DNA of 64,000 nucleotides from Fomitopsis serialis (Eukaryota > Basidiomycota > Agaricomycetes > Polyporales > Fomitopsidaceae): assembly GCF_022376445.1 (NCBI RefSeq), contig NW_025955056.1:90763-154762 (forward strand), written 5' to 3'. Made by a program: the position numbers and the translations under genes. This document shows positions 58,728 through 64,000 of the stretch, one piece after another. Below the pieces are notes generated by a model. It was not told the origin of the DNA, did no database searches, and saw only the letters and a program-made list of their open reading frames with translations. How positions within the stretch are numbered: the stretch's first letter is position 1; each line of letters starts with the position of its first letter.

Positions 58728-59956
58728 CTATAACCGAGAAGCTGAAACGCCACTTTCATCAAGGCTGTCCAGGTGAGCCACTTCCTCCGATGTCAGCTCG
58801 AAATCATAGACATTCAGGTTTGACTTGATCCGGTGCGCGGACGAAGATTTAGGTAACGGTATGTATCCCTGGATGGATGTAGACAGTTAACATAGAGGTT
58901 ATCTGACTAAATGGAGACTTCAAAGGCGTGCCTTCTGCAAAGAGTAACGCAAGAGTATTGCGCAGGCTCCTTTTCATATTTCTGTGCCAGGCGGACAATC
59001 GACGGATGCTTGAAGCGATATCCGCGTACGAGGGGTGCCCAGCCTATTATCGTGTTATGTGATGATTCGGTGTATGTCATGTAAGACCACTTACCTCCAA
59101 TGCGATGTCGTGTTTCCTACACATGGCCACAATATCCGTACGGGTCATGAAAGGGTGAAGGTCGACCTGATGCGCTATGTCAGCGCACACGATATTAAGA
59201 TTACGGTTTCGCTGACCTGATTAATCACAGGGAGTTCTACGGTTGCATCCACCATCTCTTGCAAGTGTCTGACGCCGAAGTTGCTGACACCCACGCTGCG
59301 GACGAACCCGTCCTTCTTAGCTTCGAGAATCGCCCTCCAACTCTCCGCGCGCTTCTTCGGGCCGCCGATGGCAGAGTGCATCAGGTACAAGTCGATGTAT
59401 CCCAGTCCGCTCTCTTGAAGGGAGCGTGAAATGGTCCTTTTCGAGGTTGTATACCCGGAGTTGTTCTGCAACTTCGTAGTGAAAAAGACCTCAGAGCGAG
59501 GAACGCCAGAGGCAGCGCAGAAATCACGGATAGCCCGGCCACATTCAGCTTCGTTGTAGTACCACTCCGCGGAGTCCTGCGAGAGTCATCGGGGATCAGA
59601 GGCAAACGTCGTATTAGACGCAGTGATGGTGCAGCAGGTAACTCGGCATACGATGTGACGATATCCGGCCTGGACTACGATAAGCACGGGAGACACAGAA
59701 AGCAACACATCCACTGACCTCCAAAGCATGCTTCACAGCAGTGTAGGCCTCCCTGCCATCCATTTCGTACGTGCCTAACAATGCGAATGAGCCCCTCCTG
59801 AGTTCCCACCCGATATGAAGGACCATTGCAGACCGAAGCCCATGATGGGTATTTCTTTCCCGTCCCGCAGCTATAGGCGATGATTAGCAGGGTGTCCCCT
59901 GGACAGCATGTCTCTAGAATACGTACCTTCATTTTCGAATGCAGAGTCAATGTCAT
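58728..59956 (-). CDS. Aldo-keto reductase with PTS1-like C-terminus
   Basis: NADPH-dependent carbonyl reductase family. Start MTLTLHSKMK at 59956, spliced to LRDGKEIPIMGFG and then TYEMDGREAYTAVKHALEV. Next are AEWYYNEAECGRAIRDFCAA (catalytic Tyr region), EVFFTTKLQNNSGY (Lys), GLGYIDLYLMHSAIGGPKKR (His), RSVGVSNFGVRHLQEM, LPVINQVDLHPFMTRTDIVA, APLVRGYRFKHPSIVRLAQK, YIPLPKSS and the NADPH-binding end HRIKSNLNVYDFELTSEEVA. The protein ends SASRL, and SRL fits the peroxisomal PTS1 consensus. A one-base loss occurs near 58953 (before ILLRYSLQK). Substrate not predictable. Fungal relatives range from glycerol dehydrogenase-like to xylose reductase-like enzymes. Confidence 0.87.
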
Positions 59957-60707
59957 GATGAAACGTTTCGACGGTTCGTGGATTGCGCTCCGCCAACGCT
60001 GAAGAGTGCGGGAATACACTGACGATACCCTCAGCTTCGCGGTTAACAATGGAATCTGGAGTGACGGTGTGAGTAAGGACGATGGCAAGCGGAGCGGATG
60101 ACCATTCCGGCACCCGTGCCCAGCGTGAGCTTATGCAGCAGGTGGATAGATAGTCCGGGCTTTGGGGCACCACTCTGTAGAGACAATTGCCATGCCGCTA
60201 TGTACAAGTAAAGTACGAGAGTCGCCGGTGCAGTGACGTCCGACTCTTGAAGAACTCTGCTCGTCCCCGACAAGACGTGACACGCCCGGCGCCCCACCTT
60301 GATGGAACCCAGACATAATATAGGTCGACCAGTGCGGACCATCACATAGAACTTACCGTCGGGAATTTGCGCGGGGACGCTTGACGAAAGGCTGTCGGGA
60401 CTCGGTGCAATTGGAATCAGCTCAGCGTAAACAAGGCTGGCAACATACACTTGTGCAATGGTACAGTCTGAATTGACTTTAGTTGCCGAAAGCAGCGCTG
60501 ACTCTGTCATCAACCATTCAGTGGCGTGAGAGAATATGCCGGTTTCGGCGAGCAGGAACCTGTTGCGGACACAACGCAAGGCATTGTTCTTCAACTCTGC
60601 AACGAACGCCGTCCTGCCTCTACTTGACCTCTTCCACAACCTGAGGCACTGCATATCCACAACATTGCTGCATTGTGCGGAAGAATTCTACGCTTGTTTC
60701 ATCTCTT
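59957..60707. promoter_or_regulatory. Divergent intergenic region, AKR / RING protein
   Basis: 751 bp between divergent start codons. A 205-codon minus-strand frame crosses it (60043-60660) but has no recognisable domain and lies where two promoters are expected. Confidence 0.4.
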
Positions 60708-62571
60708 ATGGCGACCGTCGACGTGCCTTCGCGCGTATCCTCCGACAGCAGGCAGCAGGCTAGCGCTGCACGCGAGGTCATTGATGTCGATTCGTTTGAC
60801 GAAGACGAGGTCACAATCTTGGATGGCCCACTCCCGTACCGGCACAGTACAGGCTCAGTTCCTCATATCACTGGCGCCAGAGGGCCCTCAGGGTCGAGCT
60901 CCGCATCAGCCATCTTCGTGGAGAGTGATGATGAAGTAGAGGTTACACGGGTAGAGAATGCGCACGGTATGGATATTCATCTCGCTTGTTTTATCCTGTT
61001 GCAACAACTATGGTCAGTAGCACGCCGCCGATTCTTGTCTCCTCCACCGAGGCCTATCCAACCTCTATACATCCCGCCTGTTCCTCCTATTCCACGCAAC
61101 CTCGCCGGCCACAGCTCATTCCCCGCTCGCCTTGGAAGACGAGAGGGTGCGCCGCCTCCCGCTATCCGTCCAATTGCGCGCCCCTTTCCTTTTGAGGCCC
61201 GTCTGGGCCAGCCGCTTGCGCGCGGCCACACCCCACCTGTTGATGTGCCACATCCTGCCCCAGTGGCTCGGTCTCATCACCAACCGGTTATGGGATTGGG
61301 TGGTGCCTTGATCGCTTTCAACAGGCAAAATTTCATAGCGGAAGTGAACAGACAGCGCGAGGAGGCCGTGCAACTTGAAGAGATGCGGTTCCCAGAGCGA
61401 GGTTGGCGCCGACTCCTTCCGGACATTGTCAATAACTGGTGGGACGGTCCAGAACCAGCGCCACAACGCCGTCTTCCAGGACAAGCCGAGATCTATCCCG
61501 GTGGTCTAATGCTCAATGAACCCATTAACGATCTCGAAGACCTCGAATTTATCCGAGATATACTAGACGACGACCGATTTGGAGTCCCTCGTGGTCCTCT
61601 TGCAGTGGTCGAACGGCCAAGAGAGCAACATTACAAGCCAAGCTACACCCATCCAGACAAACCTGTGCCTGGGTTTACATTCGACTTCGCCCCGTCGGAA
61701 GTGCCGTCTACTTCTGCGACATCGTCCTCCATTATCGTTCTGAATGACGATGGCGAGATCACCGAAGGTCCGAGCAGGACGTCGGCAAACTCGAGCGTGG
61801 TCGAGGCGTCTGCCAGTCTGGTCTGCGCACGTTGCAATGACCCCCTCTCTCTGACAGCCGAGAGTGCAGCCCCGGAAGAGGAGATTGCGAGGAGGAGGAT
61901 CTGGGGGCTTCGGTGTGGCCATATGCTGGATGGCAAGTGCGTACAAGAGCTCATGAGCCCACTGCGCCTCCTCCTCCTCTCTCCTCCTCCTCCCCAGCAG
62001 ATGTCCAGGAGGCGATGGATGATCCCAAGGGCAAGGGTAAGGCGCGGGACGTCTCTCATGCCGATATCGCCATGGACACCGGCGAGCCGGACCTGCCAGT
62101 ATCTAGTACAGGCAAGAGACGAGGGGCAGGGAAAGAGGCGACCACGTCCAGGAAGGGCAAGCGGAAGGCGGCAGAGATGCTCCACCCAGAATCGGATCCG
62201 CCCCTAGCAGACGCACCGGGGCCGGTTAGCGCAGATGTTCCACCCGAAGACAACTCAATACGTTCTCGTCTACGCCCTCGACATCCCCGCCAGGCTTCGC
62301 ACGCCGTGGCACACGAACCTATTGCGGAAGTGTCCCTTCGCCGCTATCTCCTGCACGTCTCGTCGGTGCCTCGCCCCGGCGGCGAGGTCGTGGATCTTCA
62401 TCCACAACGCGCGTTCGCGGGAAGGGGAAGGGGAAGGCCAAACCAACTATTGAAGCTGTACACCAGTGGACCTGCCCCGTGGCCGGTTGCGGTCACGTAC
62501 ACGCCAGCATTCGTGTAGATGGAGAGTGGAAGATGAATCCGCAGGAAGGATCGATCAGTTTGTTCATCTAG
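60708..62571 (+). CDS. RING protein with SUMO-interaction-like motifs (probable SUMO-targeted ubiquitin ligase)
   Basis: Probable E3 ubiquitin ligase of the Slx8/RNF4 type. From the ATG at 60708, four SUMO-interaction-like motifs (hydrophobic core next to acidic/Ser residues) are visible: VIDVDS (24-29), VTILDG (35-40), AIFVESDDE (68-76) and SIIVLNDDGE (about 341-350). The middle is Pro/Arg-rich. RING-like zinc ligands begin LVCARCNDPL (about residue 372), continue in WGLRCGHMLDGKC, and resume after a long basic disordered insertion (KGKGKARD, TGKRRGAGKE, RKGKRKAAEM) with WTCPVAGCGHVHASIRVDGE near the C-terminus, stop at 62569-62571. One intron (about 61939-61999) falls inside the RING. Frame joins in the last third are off by one base in one or two places. 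Enzyme activity is inferred. Confidence 0.7.
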
Positions 62572-63507
62572 TTTGTAGGTGAGCACGGTTGTTCCTAGCT
62601 GTCGTGCGTACTGATGCGACGCATCCTCTGTCTCCTAGGATGTATCATGGACGACAGTGGTTGGGATCAGTTTGACACTCGACGCATCATTTTGACACAA
62701 TGAATATTGTCTTGCTCTCACCCGAAGGGGTACCGTGGTACGTCCGTCTGGATTTTACTTGAAGCCCTCTGGACCGCCGTCGTTCTGCCCCATATGCACG
62801 CTCTGCCAAGAGGTCGAGAGAGCTCCGTCTCAAAGCGCATGGCTGAACGCTTCTCAAGCCGTTCGAAGCCCGCGAAACGTGTTGACGAGAAGTCGTTCTC
62901 AGTTCAACGATAAAGGTAGGAGAGGCCTGCCTGGCTTAAGCATCGAGGCTTGCTTCGGATGTTTCGACCCTCGATCCTCAGGCTTAAGTCTCCCGACATC
63001 CTGGATTGTTCTCGCACGAGGTGCTGTCTCCCATGTCCGCGGGACATATCGCATGCCACCTGGATGGCCACTGACATCCAGTGACAACCGTGTGGCTAGC
63101 CACTCATGAATGGGTTTCACGTCCCCTTGAATGGCACGCCTCGAAAGCCGCAACTGCCTTGCCTGTTCTATGGTTCTGTTGATAACGGGCAACGTCCTTG
63201 TTCCATCTGGATAGAGTTTACGGTAATTGCGACTGCCATCTGGTCTTATTTGCTCCCGGCGCGGCGCGCGTATCATCCCTTCCGTCAAAGAGGTCTTCTT
63301 TAAGGTGTGCCTGGGGGAGACTACGGCGCGCGAAGTTGGTTATTTTATGTCCTCTGTGTACATCGTGCATGAGTGTCTTGACGTCTCTATCGTGAGTTAG
63401 AAAGCAGGCACGAAATACCGACCACTTCAATGGATCTCGCAATCGGTTGGTCGGACTCCGAAGGCCTAGTGCGCACGGTTTGGATATGACTGGCTACTGT
63501 ACATACT
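62572..63507. other. Intergenic, no gene recognised
   Basis: A 129-codon minus-strand frame (62899-63288) is Arg/Pro-rich without motif and is not called. Confidence 0.4.
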
Positions 63508-63815
63508 CTACAAGTTTCTTGCGGGTGACGTAGCGCGGAGTGCTGATACTGGCTGAAACCACGTTCGCATATGCTCTAGATCGATCGGCCTTTTCTCCAG
63601 CCGGAAGACAGTGTTCGCAGCATACAGATATTTAGCTCTCGTCTCGTAGTCTTGGTGTGCCAGTACAAGTGCCCGTGGCGAGTCCGCCTGCACTGCAACC
63701 AGAACGCCCCGTCGTGAGTTAAGCGCGCGTCAGTTCGGCCACCGTGAAGCGACTTCCACGAATGGCAGCTACACCATCCTCGTTGTAACCACGATCTCGA
63801 CCACGACCTCGGCAC
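63508..63815 (-). CDS. Possible exon of an unrecognised protein
   Basis: The minus-strand frame ending at 63508 reads like a real protein: SPRALVLAHQDYETRAKYLY, ANTVFRLEKRPIDLEHMRTW, FQPVSALR. Just downstream, in another frame, YVTRKKLVEYVQ could continue it. I do not recognise the family; Agaricomycete proteins with 2EXR-like or F-box-like folds have similar composition. Start, end and splicing are unresolved, and the upstream part would lie beyond about 63.8 kb. Confidence 0.35.
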
Positions 63816-64000
63816 GGTGTATCCTCACTTATCAGCGAACGATGCGCGCACACGGACTCATGGTCACAACGCATGGGGCTCGTGTTACCGGGCTAGGTTA
63901 TTGGTCCCCATTGCCCACTGATTACATTCGTGACTTATCGTGGCGGCTCAAACCGCTCGAAATTTGAGCCTTCTCCGTCCTCCGCATTGCAAACGAGGCT

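Noticed and set aside
60043..60660. 205-codon minus-strand open frame between the AKR and the RING protein
   Set aside because: It occupies a divergent promoter region, contains no motif I recognise and has no plausible splice link to the AKR, whose own start at 59956 is well supported.

Overview
The window looks like nuclear DNA of a filamentous Agaricomycete (basidiomycete). Genes are dense and carry many 50-100 nt GT-AG introns. They include a basidiomycete-type sesquiterpene synthase, a WOPR regulator and a GPI-anchored Ser-rich wall protein. No database search was run. Names rest on recognised motifs and on conceptual splicing done by eye.

Left part (1-7.1 kb): a secreted GPI-anchored Ser/Ala-rich protein (-), an AAMP/Sqt1 WD40 ribosome-assembly protein (-), and a carnitine acetyltransferase (+) with two possible start codons and a C-terminal SHL peroxisome signal.

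Centre-left (7.2-21.1 kb): the most unusual locus. Four tandem genes on the minus strand (copies A-D, transcribed D to A) each fuse an N-terminal domain resembling RNase D / DEDD 3'-5' exonucleases to a Upf1/Dna2-like superfamily 1 helicase. B, C and D are close paralogs with duplicated flanks and a shared TATA element. A is divergent. Its helicase half, starting at an intron, is almost free of CpG, while its N-terminal half and all neighbours are CpG-rich. D appears to be decaying or badly sequenced.

Middle (21.2-37.3 kb): a housekeeping block with many divergent and convergent pairs: Tim14/Pam18, Efm4 methyltransferase, Sgd1/NOM1, RNase H2 catalytic subunit, SART1/Snu66, Tsc13 enoyl reductase, Arv1, Get4 and a small HSBP1-like coiled-coil protein.

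Right part (38.9-64 kb): a sesquiterpene synthase without visible tailoring genes, a hairpin-bearing GC-rich repeat array (41.1-41.7 kb), a WOPR-domain transcription factor, TFIIH subunit Tfb2 divergent from a gankyrin/Nas6 proteasome chaperone, an aldo-keto reductase ending in SRL, and a RING protein with several SUMO-interaction-like motifs (probable STUbL). Two stretches of about 4-6 kb (43.3-47.4 and 52.9-58.7 kb) hold no gene I can recognise.

Many conserved genes are interrupted by apparent single-base losses, often in runs of identical bases. Residual sequencing error is the simplest explanation, so exon joins below are approximate where stated. Minus-strand coordinates are given low to high.
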